The notes: generated by a model from the sequence alone, not told the origin. A stretch of 60,752 nt of DNA from Chromobacterium haemolyticum (GCF_002081825.1 NZ_MUKU01000031.1:1-60752), one strand, 5' to 3'. Numbered from the stretch's first letter, positions 46,675 through 56,155 are shown. Translations and numbers: made by a program.

Positions 46675-48747
46675 TTACGGAGTCAGGTACTGGCTGCCGT
46701 CATAAGCGCCGATGAAGGTCCAATTGCCGTTGCTGACGCCGGTGGTGGGAAAGTAGCCGTAGTTCGCGTTCTTCAGCACAAAGTAGTCGCGGGTGGAGCG
46801 ATAGGGATTGTCGTAGACATAGACGTCCCCCACCGTGCCCGTTCGACTCTCGCTCCAGCTGTTCAAACGGCTCTTGCGCTGCGAGGTCAGCATCGCCAGG
46901 TCGTAGGACTGGGTGGCGGACAGCGGGGCGCCGTTGTAGCTGTCCAGGAACTGCCAGCCGGCGTTGCTGCCGCCCTCGGTCGGGAAGTAGCCGTAGCGCG
47001 CGGTTTTCAGCTGGAAGTAGTCGCGGGTGTTGCGGTAGGGGTTGTCGTAAACGTAAACGTCGCCCGGCGTGCCCGTGCGGCTCTCGCTCCATTTTTGCAG
47101 CGATCCCTTGTTGTACGCGGCCAGAATCATCGCGTCGTAGCCTTGCGCGCCGGGGCGGCGCAGCTGGATGGCGCTGCCCAGCGTCATCTGGGTGACGCCA
47201 TCGCTGACGGTGACGCGAATCGGCGCGTACGCGCCTTGCAGCGCTTGCGCGGGCGCGGTCAGCGTCGCCGTCGCGCTGTTGCCGGGCGAACCGCCGAAAC
47301 CGGGCGGCAACTGCCACTGGTAGCGCAGCGTCTTGCCGCCGGCGTTGCTGACCCGCGCCTCCACGCTGAACGTGCCGCCGGCGTTGACAGAGGCCGGCAG
47401 CGACACGCGGCCGGCCAGGCCCTGCTGTTCAAGCGGGTAGCGATAGAGCAGGCTTTCGTCGCGGTTTAGCCAGATCGGCTGCGACAGGGCGGGCAGGCTG
47501 CTCAGGGTTTGCCGGGTGGTCGTGTTGGCCTTCAAGCCCCATTTGTCGAAAAACGGGGCCAGGCTGTGGCCGGCGACGCGGCTGGTTTCGATGATGAAGC
47601 GCTGGCGCTTGTCCTCGTCGCTGGCGGGCAGCTCGGCGAAGGGCATGCTGCGGTAGCGCTGCCCCAGCCGGCTGTAGAAATCCTTGCCAAAAGCCAGGTC
47701 CAGCTGCCAGAACATCGCCGCGCGTACGAACAAGTCCGCTTGCGCGTCGTAAGACGGCTGCGCCTGGTTCAGGTGCTGGCGCACCAGGTCCCATTTGCCG
47801 CCGGTTTCCAGCCGCGAACGCTGGCCCAAGGCCCGCTGCACATAGAGCGAGGTCAGGTTCACCGTTACCTCGGTCTGGTCGTTCCAAGTCATCGCCGGCA
47901 TCTGGTAGTGATGGCCCAGCTCATGCCAGGGGCCCCAACCGTCCTGCTGCAGCAATTTGGAATTGGCCACCGAGCCGGCGCCGCCGACATTGGTGCCCAG
48001 CCAGTAATTGCTGGCCGACATATAGCCGCCGCTGCTGTCCGGTTTGGTGACGAACTGGTACTGGAACGGCGTCGCCGCGTGCGGGTAAGGGTTGCCGGCG
48101 GCCAGGCCGTATTGTTCCTCGGCCAGGGTGACGATGCGGTCCCACAGCGTCATGGTGGCGGTCGGATCGTCCACTTGCTGGCGCAGGATGGACTGCGGCA
48201 TGGTCACGATCATGCGCTTGCCCACCAGCTCCGCGTAGGGCTCGGCCGACAGGCGGTTCAGCATGGCGTTCCAGTCCGCGCTGCTGTGCTGACCCAGCAC
48301 GAAACGCGGTATTTCACGGCCGCCGCTTTGCAGCGTCGCCACGATCTTGCCGCTGCCGGGCTGGCTGCGCGGCGCGAAATAGATCACGCCGTCGTTCTGC
48401 GCGGTGATCTGGTTGAGGCCGGGGCGCAGCTGGACCACCTGATTGGACGGCATCGCGCTGTTGGCGTTGGCGATAGGCTCCAGCCAAAGCTCAGGAGGGA
48501 GATTGGGCGGCGTGCCCTGGTAGGCGATATTGACGCTTAGCGCTTCGCCTTTGCGCGCCCAATAGCCGGTGGACTGGGTGGGATGGGTGAGAAAACCGCG
48601 GCGGTGCGCCAGCAGCCACTCGCTGGGATCGCCGCGTTGTTCCAGCGTCAACTGGCGCGGCGCGTCGGCGACGGCGGGCAGAGAGAACAGACTGGCGGCC
48701 ATAGCGGCGCCGAGCCACAGACAGGAACTGAGCTTAGATGCGTGCAT
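46675..48747 (-). CDS. Secreted M60-family (enhancin-like) metallopeptidase
   Basis: 690 aa with a signal peptide (cut near AVADA). The zinc site is HELGHHYQ (His275, Glu276, His279), with Glu293 13 residues on, matching the M60 pattern HExxH-x(8-28)-E. A domain near 440-535 looks Ig-like. The C-terminus holds two 78-residue repeats (about 535-612 and 613-690), each with WSESRTGT, GDVYVYDNPYR, TRDYF and YGYFPT. M60 enzymes cut mucin-type glycoproteins; the repeats may bind sugar or surface. It is a likely extracellular factor, with its own promoter. Confidence 0.87.
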   Translation of the reverse strand: MHASKLSSCLWLGAAMAASLFSLPAVADAPRQLTLEQRGDPSEWLLAHRRGFLTHPTQSTGYWARKGEALSVNIAYQGTPPNLPPELWLEPIANANSAMPSNQVVQLRPGLNQITAQNDGVIYFAPRSQPGSGKIVATLQSGGREIPRFVLGQHSSADWNAMLNRLSAEPYAELVGKRMIVTMPQSILRQQVDDPTATMTLWDRIVTLAEEQYGLAAGNPYPHAATPFQYQFVTKPDSSGGYMSASNYWLGTNVGGAGSVANSKLLQQDGWGPWHELGHHYQMPAMTWNDQTEVTVNLTSLYVQRALGQRSRLETGGKWDLVRQHLNQAQPSYDAQADLFVRAAMFWQLDLAFGKDFYSRLGQRYRSMPFAELPASDEDKRQRFIIETSRVAGHSLAPFFDKWGLKANTTTRQTLSSLPALSQPIWLNRDESLLYRYPLEQQGLAGRVSLPASVNAGGTFSVEARVSNAGGKTLRYQWQLPPGFGGSPGNSATATLTAPAQALQGAYAPIRVTVSDGVTQMTLGSAIQLRRPGAQGYDAMILAAYNKGSLQKWSESRTGTPGDVYVYDNPYRNTRDYFQLKTARYGYFPTEGGSNAGWQFLDSYNGAPLSATQSYDLAMLTSQRKSRLNSWSESRTGTVGDVYVYDNPYRSTRDYFVLKNANYGYFPTTGVSNGNWTFIGAYDGSQYLTP

Positions 48748-48971
48748 ATTTCTCTTATTCCATCAGGCCATGCCGGACTGCTGCGGGCGCTGGGCACGGC
48801 CTGTCCAGTTGCGGGTTGCGCCCTGGTCCCCGTTGGCTTGATGGGGGGACCTACCCACTGGAGTCCGCTTCTTATTCCAAAGTTCTTGTTTTATTCAGGT
48901 AAATATTTACTTTGGGCTGATTGGCTTTTTCAGTACATGGACATTTCTAGTGGCGAACTCGGCTAACCAGA

Positions 48972-49062
48972 CCCGCAGTTCAAAGCCTCGCGAGCAAGGG
49001 CGAGACAGGGCGTTGCCCCCGGGAAGCGCAGCGGGCTTTGAACCGGTTTTCAGCGCCGCGCC
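48972..49062. repeat. R1 repeat, diverged
   Basis: AGTTCAAAGCCTCGCGAGCAAGGGC...GGGCTTTGAACCGGTTTTCA has R1-like inverted ends and the GCGAGCAAGGGCGAGACAGGGC block, but lacks the GTAC core. 48748-48971 holds the M60 promoter side and no gene. Confidence 0.6.
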
Positions 49063-49066
49063 GCGC

Positions 49067-49552
49067 TCAGCGCACCACCAGCGCTTTCACCCGCCAGGCC
49101 AGCTTGGCGTCGATGTCGGCGGTTTGCAGTTCGCGGAAGTCGTTGAGCGGATACATCATCCATTGGCTGAAGCCCATCTCCTCCAGCGGCCGGCCGTTGA
49201 TGCGCAGCGCCAGGATGGGTTGATAACGGCTTTGGTCACCAGGCGGGATCACCACCTTGTACTGGTCTTCGGTCACTACTTCCACCGGCCGCCCGGCCGC
49301 GCCCACGACGCGCAGGATGGCGGAGAGCGTGGGACCGGTAAAGGCGGACTTGGGCGTCCAGGTAGTCTTGGTCTGGATGGTGCGTTGCTGCAAGCGTTCC
49401 AGCTCGGCCTTGCTGAAGTGGTATTCGCCGGCGCTGGCTTGGTTGGATACCTTGATCTGGCCGGAGACTACCAGGGCCGGAGGCGCGCCGGCCCAGGAAG
49501 GGGCGGCGCAGAACAAAGACAGGAGGGCGGCAAAGGACAGGATGGATCTCAT
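49067..49552 (-). CDS. Secreted small SUOX/molybdopterin-binding-fold-like protein
   Basis: 161 aa from the ATG at 49552 behind CAGGAG. Signal peptide SILSFAALLSLFCAAPSWA. The body (LVVSGQIKV, FSKAELERLQQRTIQTKTTWTPKSAFTGPTLSAILRVVG, ILALRINGRPLEEMGF) matches small proteins annotated as molybdopterin-dependent oxidoreductase-like domain. The Cys that would bind molybdenum is absent, so catalysis is unlikely. It is usually found near signalling genes. Its role here is unknown. Confidence 0.72.
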   Translation of the reverse strand: MRSILSFAALLSLFCAAPSWAGAPPALVVSGQIKVSNQASAGEYHFSKAELERLQQRTIQTKTTWTPKSAFTGPTLSAILRVVGAAGRPVEVVTEDQYKVVIPPGDQSRYQPILALRINGRPLEEMGFSQWMMYPLNDFRELQTADIDAKLAWRVKALVVR

Positions 49553-49849
49553 GGGGATGGACTCCTGAAGGGGGAATGTCGATGAAGATGACATTCTAAC
49601 CTTGAGAATCCATTGTCATGCTTGCCGCTGCGCAATAAAACCAGTCCATCCCGAGTTTGGGGCCTTCATCGCCCAGCGCGATTTAGATGCTAGCTGTGAA
49701 AGTCGTTTCTCAATCAATTAATGGTTTTAATTGAGATTGTTTTGTTGTGCATTAACAAAATTGCCATCTGCATATTATTTTATATTATGGTTTATTTGTA
49801 TAAATATCCGTCGCCAAACTTGGATATTAATATATTTACTCTAGAATAA

Positions 49850-49865
49850 CTGTCCAATAGGGCAG
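49850..49865. promoter_or_regulatory. Perfect CviR-type quorum-sensing box
   Basis: CTGTCCAATAGGGCAG fits CTGNCCNNNNGGNCAG at all ten fixed positions. It sits in the AT-rich 496-bp gap (49553-50048), just upstream of a consensus TATAAT. Its centre (49857.5) is about 43 bp before the expected start site, the spacing of LuxR-type activators that touch RNA polymerase. Confidence 0.8.
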
Positions 49866-49900
49866 TCAATTCAAACAAAAAGCCTGTCTATAATCTCGCC
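49866..49900 (+). promoter_or_regulatory. Predicted promoter of the MFS-LuxE-LuxC operon
   Basis: TATAAT at 49889-49894 is a perfect -10. The -35 region 17 bp upstream (TCAATT at 49866) is poor, as expected for an activator-dependent promoter. The DNA from about 49680 to 49900 is strongly AT-rich, unlike the rest of the window. A leader of about 150 nt precedes the MFS start, and no gene is seen in it. Confidence 0.65.
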
Positions 49901-50048
49901 CCTTCTGAGTAGTTCAATGTCATGTGTTGAGCCTGCTCGATCACCGAAACAAATGCCGCGCCATCCATCTCTCCGCGTTGCTTTTCATTGTCGGTTTTAA
50001 ATTGCCCGTGGTTTTTATAGGGCTGCCATTCAATTACCTTGATATTTT

Positions 50049-51305
50049 ATGAGTCAAAACGTAATTCAATCCTTGCTGCCTATTTCCCGAGGCCGCGCGC
50101 TAGGCTTTTGCCTATTGCTGGCCGCTTTCGAACTATTGACTTATATCGGCAGCGATATGGTGATGCCGGCCATGCTGCAAGTCGTCGCCGACTTGAACGC
50201 CGACGCCCGTCACGTGCCCACGGCGCTCAACGCCTACCTGCTGGGCGGGGTGGCTCTGCAATGGCTGATTGGCCCATTGTCAGACCGTTATGGCCGCAAG
50301 CCGCTGCTGGTGGCCGGCGCCGTTGGCTTCGCCCTGGCTTGTCTCGCCGCCGTCGGCAGCCGCGATATCGAGCTGTTCAATCTGCTGCGCTTCATCCAGG
50401 GCCTGTCTCTGGGCTTCGTGATGGTGGTCAGCTACCCGGCGCTGCAAGAAGCGTTTCCGGAAAAAGACGCGGTGCGGCTGATGGCCTTGCTGGCCAATAT
50501 CGCGCTGCTGTCGCCGCTGATCGGCCCGCTGCTGGGCAGCTTGTTGCTGGGCCTGTTGCCGTGGCGCGGCTTGTTCGCGCTGATCGGCGTATTGGCGGCC
50601 TTGGTGGCAGTCGGCCTGTGGCGCTGGATGCCGGAAACCCTGGGCGTGGAGCGGCGCGACGGCAGCCGGCTGGCGGCGAGCCCGCTGCGTCTGGGCCGCA
50701 GCGCGCGTCAGTACGCGGCGCTGCTGCGCAACGTCCCCTTCATGCACGGCAGCGTGGCGTTGGGCCTGCTGTCCATTCCACTGGTGGGCTGGATCGGTCT
50801 GTCGCCGCTGCTGCTGATGCGCGGCCTGGGCTTGTCCGGCATCGAATATGGCCTGTGGCAGCTGCCGGTGTTCGGCGGCTTGATCGCCGGCAATCTGACC
50901 TTGAACCGGCTGGCGGTCAGCCTGGAGCTGGAGCGGGTGCTGCGGCTGGCGCTGTGGCCCTTGTTCGGCGGCCTGGCGGCGATGCTGGCGCTGACTTGGT
51001 CCAGCGGCGCGCTGCCGGCGCTGGCGGCGGGCCTGACGCTGTACGCCTTCGGCCTGGGCCTGGGCCACGCCACCCTGTACCGCTTCACCCTCTACGCCAG
51101 CGACAGCGGCAAGGGCGCGGTGGCGGCGATGCTGGGCATGATCTCCACCGCCTTGCTCGGCCTGGGGTGCAGCGCGCTGGCCTGGCTGGGCGCAGGCGCC
51201 GGCCTGCAAGCCTTCGCCGGCTGGGCCGCGCTGGGCGCCGGCCTGGCGGCCTGGCCGCTGTGGCGCTTGCTCAAGCAGCGCGCTTACGCGCTGCAAGCGG
51301 CTTGA
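50049..51305 (+). CDS. MFS exporter, Bcr/CflA-MdfA type
   Basis: 418 aa, about twelve membrane helices. Helix 1 has ELLTYIGSDMVMPAML, close to the MdfA motif with an acidic residue in TM1. The loop 2-3 motif GPLSDRYGRKPLL is the DHA12 MFS signature. It exports small molecules by proton antiport. As first gene of the operon, it probably exports the product or gives self-protection. Confidence 0.9.
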   Translation: MSQNVIQSLLPISRGRALGFCLLLAAFELLTYIGSDMVMPAMLQVVADLNADARHVPTALNAYLLGGVALQWLIGPLSDRYGRKPLLVAGAVGFALACLAAVGSRDIELFNLLRFIQGLSLGFVMVVSYPALQEAFPEKDAVRLMALLANIALLSPLIGPLLGSLLLGLLPWRGLFALIGVLAALVAVGLWRWMPETLGVERRDGSRLAASPLRLGRSARQYAALLRNVPFMHGSVALGLLSIPLVGWIGLSPLLLMRGLGLSGIEYGLWQLPVFGGLIAGNLTLNRLAVSLELERVLRLALWPLFGGLAAMLALTWSSGALPALAAGLTLYAFGLGLGHATLYRFTLYASDSGKGAVAAMLGMISTALLGLGCSALAWLGAGAGLQAFAGWAALGAGLAAWPLWRLLKQRAYALQAA

Positions 51306-51334
51306 ATCCCCATTCTCACTCCCGGAGCTCCACC

Positions 51335-52459
51335 ATGCTGAACCATGTCGACGCGCTGTGCGCGCTGGAACACCCTTATCGCGCCGATGCCGACGGCGAC
51401 CGTCTGTTCGACGCCGCCATGCGCGAGCTGAGTCATTACCACTGCGAACACACGCCCGGCTATCGCCATTGGCTGCAGGCCAACGGCCTGAACGCCGCCG
51501 CGCTGGAGACGCTGGACGATTGGTCGCGGCTGCCGCCGCTGTTCGCCAACTACTTCAAACGCCAACTGGTGGTAAGCGCCGCCGGTCAGGACGCGCTGGA
51601 GCTGACCTCCTCCGGCACCACCGGCCAGAAAAGCCGAATGCGTTACGACGCGCGCAGCCTGGGCGCGGCGCAAAGCATGGTGGACCGCATCTTCCGGCAT
51701 TACGGCTGGGACACGCCGCAACAGCCGTGCAACTACCTGCTGCTCAGCTACGAACCGGCCGGCGCCATCACCCTGGGCACCGCCTACACCGACCAATTCC
51801 TGTGCAAGTACGCGCCGGTGAACCAGGCCTGTTACGCCTTGCGCCACAACGGCCACGGCAACGAGTTCGACCCCTTCGGCGTGATCCGCGCCTTGCAGGA
51901 CTTCGCCGAACAAGGCCTGCCGGTGCGCATGCTGGGCTTCCCCGCCTTCCTGTGGTTCGCACTGGAACGCATGCGGGAACTGGGCCTGCCGCCGCTGCAA
52001 CTGCACCCGGAATCGCTGGTGTTCCTGGGCGGCGGCTGGAAAACCCACGCGGACCGCGCCATTCCCAAGGCCGAGCTGTACCGGCGGCTGGGCGAGCAAC
52101 TAGGCATCCCGGACGCTCGTTGCCGCGACGGCTACGGCGCGGTGGAGCATCCGGTGCCTTACGTGGAGTGCGAACGCCATCGCTTCCACCTGCCCAGCTA
52201 CGCCCGCGCGGTGATCCGCGACACCGCCAGCCTGCGGCCGCAACCCTACGGCGCAGCCGGCTTCCTCAACCTGCTGTCGCCCTACATCACCTCCAGCCCG
52301 GCCCACAGCATCGTGATGGGCGATCTGGCCGTGCTGCATCCGGCCGAGAGCTGCGGCTGCGGCCTGGCCACCGACTGGTTCGAACTGCTGGGCCGCGCCG
52401 GCACCAGCAAGAGCCGCAGCTGCGCGGTGGCCGCCTCTGAATTGATCAAGGAATCCTGA
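51335..52459 (+). CDS. LuxE-like acyl-protein synthetase
   Basis: 374 aa from the ATG at 51335 (GGAG 7 nt upstream). It has the LuxE/PaaK adenylate-forming P-loop LTSSGTTGQKSR (residues 90-101), FLGGGWKTHADRAIPKAELYRRL, DGYGAVEHPVPYVECERHRFH and the C-terminal CGCG...LLGRAGTSKSR block. In luminous bacteria LuxE activates a fatty acid and passes it to LuxC. Residues around GAVEHP are those of LuxE rather than CoA ligases. There are no luxA/luxB genes, so the aldehyde serves another purpose. It ends 1 bp before the LuxC fusion. Confidence 0.88.
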   Translation: MLNHVDALCALEHPYRADADGDRLFDAAMRELSHYHCEHTPGYRHWLQANGLNAAALETLDDWSRLPPLFANYFKRQLVVSAAGQDALELTSSGTTGQKSRMRYDARSLGAAQSMVDRIFRHYGWDTPQQPCNYLLLSYEPAGAITLGTAYTDQFLCKYAPVNQACYALRHNGHGNEFDPFGVIRALQDFAEQGLPVRMLGFPAFLWFALERMRELGLPPLQLHPESLVFLGGGWKTHADRAIPKAELYRRLGEQLGIPDARCRDGYGAVEHPVPYVECERHRFHLPSYARAVIRDTASLRPQPYGAAGFLNLLSPYITSSPAHSIVMGDLAVLHPAESCGCGLATDWFELLGRAGTSKSRSCAVAASELIKES

Positions 52460-52460
52460 T

Positions 52461-54884
52461 ATGTATCTATTGAACGGAACACTGAACACCGCGGTGGACG
52501 CCGCCGCCGCGCTGGCGCAATTGCAAGCTGGCCTGCCGGCCGCGCTGGCCCGGCCGCCGGCCTTGGACGCGGTGCTGGATTGCGCCGAGCGCTTCGCCGC
52601 CGCGCTGCCGCAACGGGCGGAGGCCCTGGGCCTGGACGCCGCCGCCGTCGACGCGCTGCAAGGCTTTTGCCGGCGCGAGGCGCTGGAAGCCAAGGTCCGC
52701 CGCGAGCTGGGCGAACAGGCCTTCTCGCTGCGCCGCTTCGACTACCGTCAGTCGCGCTTCGAAAGCTGGCGGCCGCTGGGCCTGGTGGCCCACATCACCC
52801 CGGCCAATGCGCCGCTGCTGCCCTTCATGGCGGTGTTGGAAAGCCTGCTGGCCGGCAACGTCAACTGGCTGCGCCCCAGCGGCAGCGACCAAGGTCGCAG
52901 CGCGCGGCTGCTGGCCGATTTTCTGAGCCACGACACCGCCGGCGTCCTGGCCGCCCACGTGGCGGTGCTGCCGCTGGCCACCGACCAACTGGCCGGCCTG
53001 CTGGCCCGCGCCGACGCGGTGTCCGCCTGGGGCGGCGACGCCGCGCTGGAGGCGATCCGCCGCCAAGTGCCGGCCGGCTGCCGCTGGATACCCTGGGGCC
53101 ACCGCATCAGCTTCGCCTACCTGGACCCGGGCGCGGCGACGGCGGCCGATTACGACGCGCTGGCCGACGACGTCTGCCGCTTCGACCAGCAAGCCTGCTC
53201 CAGCCCGCAATGCCTGCTAGTGGACAGCGAGGACGAAGCCGTCTTGCGCGGCGCGGCCCAGGCCATGGCCGCCGCGCTGGCGCGCCGCGCGCCGGCTTGG
53301 CCGGCCTTGCAGCCGGACGTGCAGGAAGCCGCGGAAATCTCCAGCCAGCTGGCCATGTTGCGGCTGGACCAGTCTTTCGCCGGCGTGGCCGGCGCGGTGG
53401 AGCAGGGCGAGGGCTGGCGCGTGGCCTGGGCGCAGCGCCAGGAACTGGCGGCCTCGCCGCTGTTCCGCACCCTGCAACTGCGGCCGGCGCCGCGCGCGCG
53501 GCTGGTGGAACTGCTGCTGCCCTGGCGCACCCATTTGCAAAGCTGCGGCCTGATCGCCGCGCCGGAACAGCTGCCGGCGCTCAGCCGCCTGCTGCTGGAC
53601 GCCGGCGTTGGCCGGCTGTGCCCGGCGGGAGCGATGCACGACGGCTACGCCGGCGAGCCGCACGACGGCGTCTACGCGCTAAGCCGGCTGACGCGGCGGG
53701 TGTCGGTCAGCCTGCGCGACGGCCAACTGCCCGGCCATGCGACGCTGGACGCCTTGCCGCCGCCGCCGGCCGGCCTGGACGCGCTGCCGGTGATGGACAA
53801 GGCGGCCTTCCAACAAGCCGAGATGGGGCCGGCCGCCCAGCTGTTCTTCCGCAGCGGCGGCAGCAGCGGCGAACCCAAACTGGCCGGCTTCAGCTACCGC
53901 GACTACCACCGCCAGATGCAAGCGGCGGCGGACGGCCTGCTCGCCGCCGGCCTGGACCCGGCGCAAGACCGGGTGATGAATCTGCTCTACGGCGGCAATC
54001 TCTACGGCGGCATGCTCAGCTTCTTCACCATCCTGGACAAGCTGGGTGTGCCGCAATACCCGATGGGCGGCCCGGTGGACGACGATTTCAGCCAGATCGC
54101 CCACTTCATCGTGTCCCGCGGCGTCAACACCCTGGTGGGGATGCCGGGCACCTTGCAGCGCCTGTTCGAATGCGAGGAAACCGCGCTGCGTGCCTACGGC
54201 GGCGTGCGCAAGCTGTTCTGCGGCGGCGAACACATCAGCGACGGCCAACGCCAGTTCCTGACCGGCTTCGGCGTGGAACTGATCCGCTCCGCGATGTACG
54301 GATCGGTGGACGCCGGCCCGCTGGGCCACGCCTGCGGCCACGGCTGCGACGGCGAATTCCATCTCTTGGCCGACATCCAGTGGCTGGAAATCCTGGAACA
54401 GGACAGCGACCGCCCCGCAGCGCCCGACGCCGTCGGCCGCCTGGCCTTCACCTCGCTGGCGCGAGAGGGCCAGCCGGTGCGGCGCTACGATCTGGGCGAT
54501 CTGGGCCGCTGGCTGCCCGGCCACTGCGGCTGCGGCCTGCCGTCGCCGCGCTTCCAGCTCACCGGCCGCCACGGCGCGCTGCTGCGCGCGGGCACCATCT
54601 TTGTCAATCCAACCGAGCTGTCCGCGCCGCTGGGCCTGGCTTTGCAATGGTTGGTGGACCACGCCGCCAACGGCTGCGACCGCATTCGGGTGCTGGCCGA
54701 CGGCGACGCCGAGCAGGTGCGCACCCGTCTGCTGCAACACCCGATGCTGAACGAGGTCGTCAGCGGCGGCCTGCTGCAACTGGAAGTCATCGCCGCCCCG
54801 GCCAGCCAGTTCCAGCGCCATCCGCAAAGCGGCAAGACCCCGCTGGTGTTGGACCTGCGCCGCAAGACGGAGCCGGCGCGATGA
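52461..54884 (+). CDS. LuxC acyl reductase fused to a PaaK-like adenylate-forming domain
   Basis: 807 aa. Residues 1 to about 440 are LuxC-like: PLGLVAHITPANAPLLPFMAVLESLLAGN is the NAD(P)-site region, and FDQQACSSPQ holds the acyl-accepting Cys246. Residues from about 444 are a second enzyme: FFRSGGSSGEPK (462-473) is an adenylate-forming P-loop, followed by YGSVDAGPLGHACGH and RYDLGDLGRWL. The layout predicts reduction of an activated acid to an aldehyde and, in the same chain, activation of another acid. LuxC is normally about 480 aa and free-standing. Both halves lie in one uninterrupted frame. The end overlaps the next gene by ATGA. Confidence 0.87.
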   Translation: MYLLNGTLNTAVDAAAALAQLQAGLPAALARPPALDAVLDCAERFAAALPQRAEALGLDAAAVDALQGFCRREALEAKVRRELGEQAFSLRRFDYRQSRFESWRPLGLVAHITPANAPLLPFMAVLESLLAGNVNWLRPSGSDQGRSARLLADFLSHDTAGVLAAHVAVLPLATDQLAGLLARADAVSAWGGDAALEAIRRQVPAGCRWIPWGHRISFAYLDPGAATAADYDALADDVCRFDQQACSSPQCLLVDSEDEAVLRGAAQAMAAALARRAPAWPALQPDVQEAAEISSQLAMLRLDQSFAGVAGAVEQGEGWRVAWAQRQELAASPLFRTLQLRPAPRARLVELLLPWRTHLQSCGLIAAPEQLPALSRLLLDAGVGRLCPAGAMHDGYAGEPHDGVYALSRLTRRVSVSLRDGQLPGHATLDALPPPPAGLDALPVMDKAAFQQAEMGPAAQLFFRSGGSSGEPKLAGFSYRDYHRQMQAAADGLLAAGLDPAQDRVMNLLYGGNLYGGMLSFFTILDKLGVPQYPMGGPVDDDFSQIAHFIVSRGVNTLVGMPGTLQRLFECEETALRAYGGVRKLFCGGEHISDGQRQFLTGFGVELIRSAMYGSVDAGPLGHACGHGCDGEFHLLADIQWLEILEQDSDRPAAPDAVGRLAFTSLAREGQPVRRYDLGDLGRWLPGHCGCGLPSPRFQLTGRHGALLRAGTIFVNPTELSAPLGLALQWLVDHAANGCDRIRVLADGDAEQVRTRLLQHPMLNEVVSGGLLQLEVIAAPASQFQRHPQSGKTPLVLDLRRKTEPAR

Positions 54885-56155
54885 AGGCCGCCACGGAGGC
54901 CGGGCTGCGCCGGCTGGTGGAACACGCCCGCGCTCATTCGCCGTTTTTCGCTGAGCTGTACCGCGAGCTGCCGGCGGACTGGACGCTGAGCGATCTGCCG
55001 CTGATCGAGCCGGCGGACTACTGGCGCCAATGCCAGCCATTGGAAAACTGGCCGGTGCTGAGCGGCCCGCTGGCGGACGGCCATGTGTTCAAGACCGGCG
55101 GCTCCACCAGCGAGGGCAAGCTGTCGGTGTTCCGCCGCGACGAATGGCAGGCCTTTGTGCGCGCCTTCGGCCAGGGCCTGGGCCGGCAACTGCTGCCCGG
55201 CGACCGCGTCGCCAACTTGTTCTTCGCCGGCGATCTCTACACCAGCCTGCTGTTCATCCACGGCGCGCTGTCGCACTCGCCGGCGCCGGTGGTGGAGTTT
55301 CCCTTCACCTGCAATGTCGAGGACGCCGCGCTGGCCGACGCCATCGACACGCTGGACATCAATGTGCTGGCCGGCGTGCCGGTGCAACTGGTGCGCTTCG
55401 CCAGCTGGCTGCAACAGGCCGGCCGCGCGCTGCCCGGCGTGCGCTGCCTGCTTTACGGCGGCGAAAGCCTGTTCGCCGAGCAACTGGCCCTGCTGGGCCG
55501 GGTGTTTCCCAATGCCCGTATCGGTTCCATAGGCTGCGCCAGTGTGGACGCCGGCCTGATCGGCGCCGCCGGGCCGGATTGCGCCCAGGGCGAACACCGC
55601 GTGTTCGACGCCGACACCATCGTCGAAATCATCGACGAGGCCAGCGGCCTGCCGATCACGGAGCCGGACCGCAAAGGCCTGCTGGTGGTCAGCAATCTGC
55701 AACGGCGGCTGATGCCGGTGATCCGCTACCCCACCGGTGATCTGGCCTGCTGGCGCGAGCCGGCCGGACGGCCGGAACGCAAGTTCGCGCTGCAAGGGCG
55801 CGCCAGCCGCGGCCACCGCGTGCGCGTCTGCACGCTGTCCTTGTTCCCGGACGAGCTGGACCCGCTGCTGCGGGGGCAGGACGGTGTGTTGGCCTGGCAG
55901 CTGCTGGTGGGCCGCCGCGACGGCGTCGACACCCTCAGCTTGCGAGTGGCCAGCGAATACGCGCCGGCCCCGGCGGCGGAGCCGCTGCGCGAACGGCTGC
56001 TGACGGCGCAACCGGCCTTGGCCGAACTCTGCCGGCAGGGCCTGCTGCGGCTGGACGTCGCTTATTGCGCGCCGGAGGCCATGCTCACCCATCCGCGTTC
56101 CGGCAAGCTGATGCGGGTGGTGGACCAGCGCCGCTACGACGAGGTGGCGGCATGA
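54881..56155 (+). CDS. Second PaaK/LuxE-like adenylate-forming enzyme
   Basis: 424 aa, start in an ATGA overlap with the LuxC fusion. The P-loop is FKTGGSTSEGKLSVFRRDEW (residues 70-89), with IGCASVDAGLIGAAGPDC as the A5-type motif and IRYPTGDLACW as the Asp that contacts ribose. A C-terminal subdomain (ERKFALQGRASRGHRVRVCTL) follows. Together with the fused domain and LuxE it is the third acid-activating unit in this operon. Substrate unknown; the family favours aryl or acyl acids. Confidence 0.85.
   Translation: MKAATEAGLRRLVEHARAHSPFFAELYRELPADWTLSDLPLIEPADYWRQCQPLENWPVLSGPLADGHVFKTGGSTSEGKLSVFRRDEWQAFVRAFGQGLGRQLLPGDRVANLFFAGDLYTSLLFIHGALSHSPAPVVEFPFTCNVEDAALADAIDTLDINVLAGVPVQLVRFASWLQQAGRALPGVRCLLYGGESLFAEQLALLGRVFPNARIGSIGCASVDAGLIGAAGPDCAQGEHRVFDADTIVEIIDEASGLPITEPDRKGLLVVSNLQRRLMPVIRYPTGDLACWREPAGRPERKFALQGRASRGHRVRVCTLSLFPDELDPLLRGQDGVLAWQLLVGRRDGVDTLSLRVASEYAPAPAAEPLRERLLTAQPALAELCRQGLLRLDVAYCAPEAMLTHPRSGKLMRVVDQRRYDEVAA

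Noticed and set aside
52580-54880. Long frame in another phase running through the LuxC fusion gene into the second ligase
   Set aside because: Only the part from 54881 has enzyme motifs. Upstream it is an Arg/Gly-rich shadow of the fusion gene.
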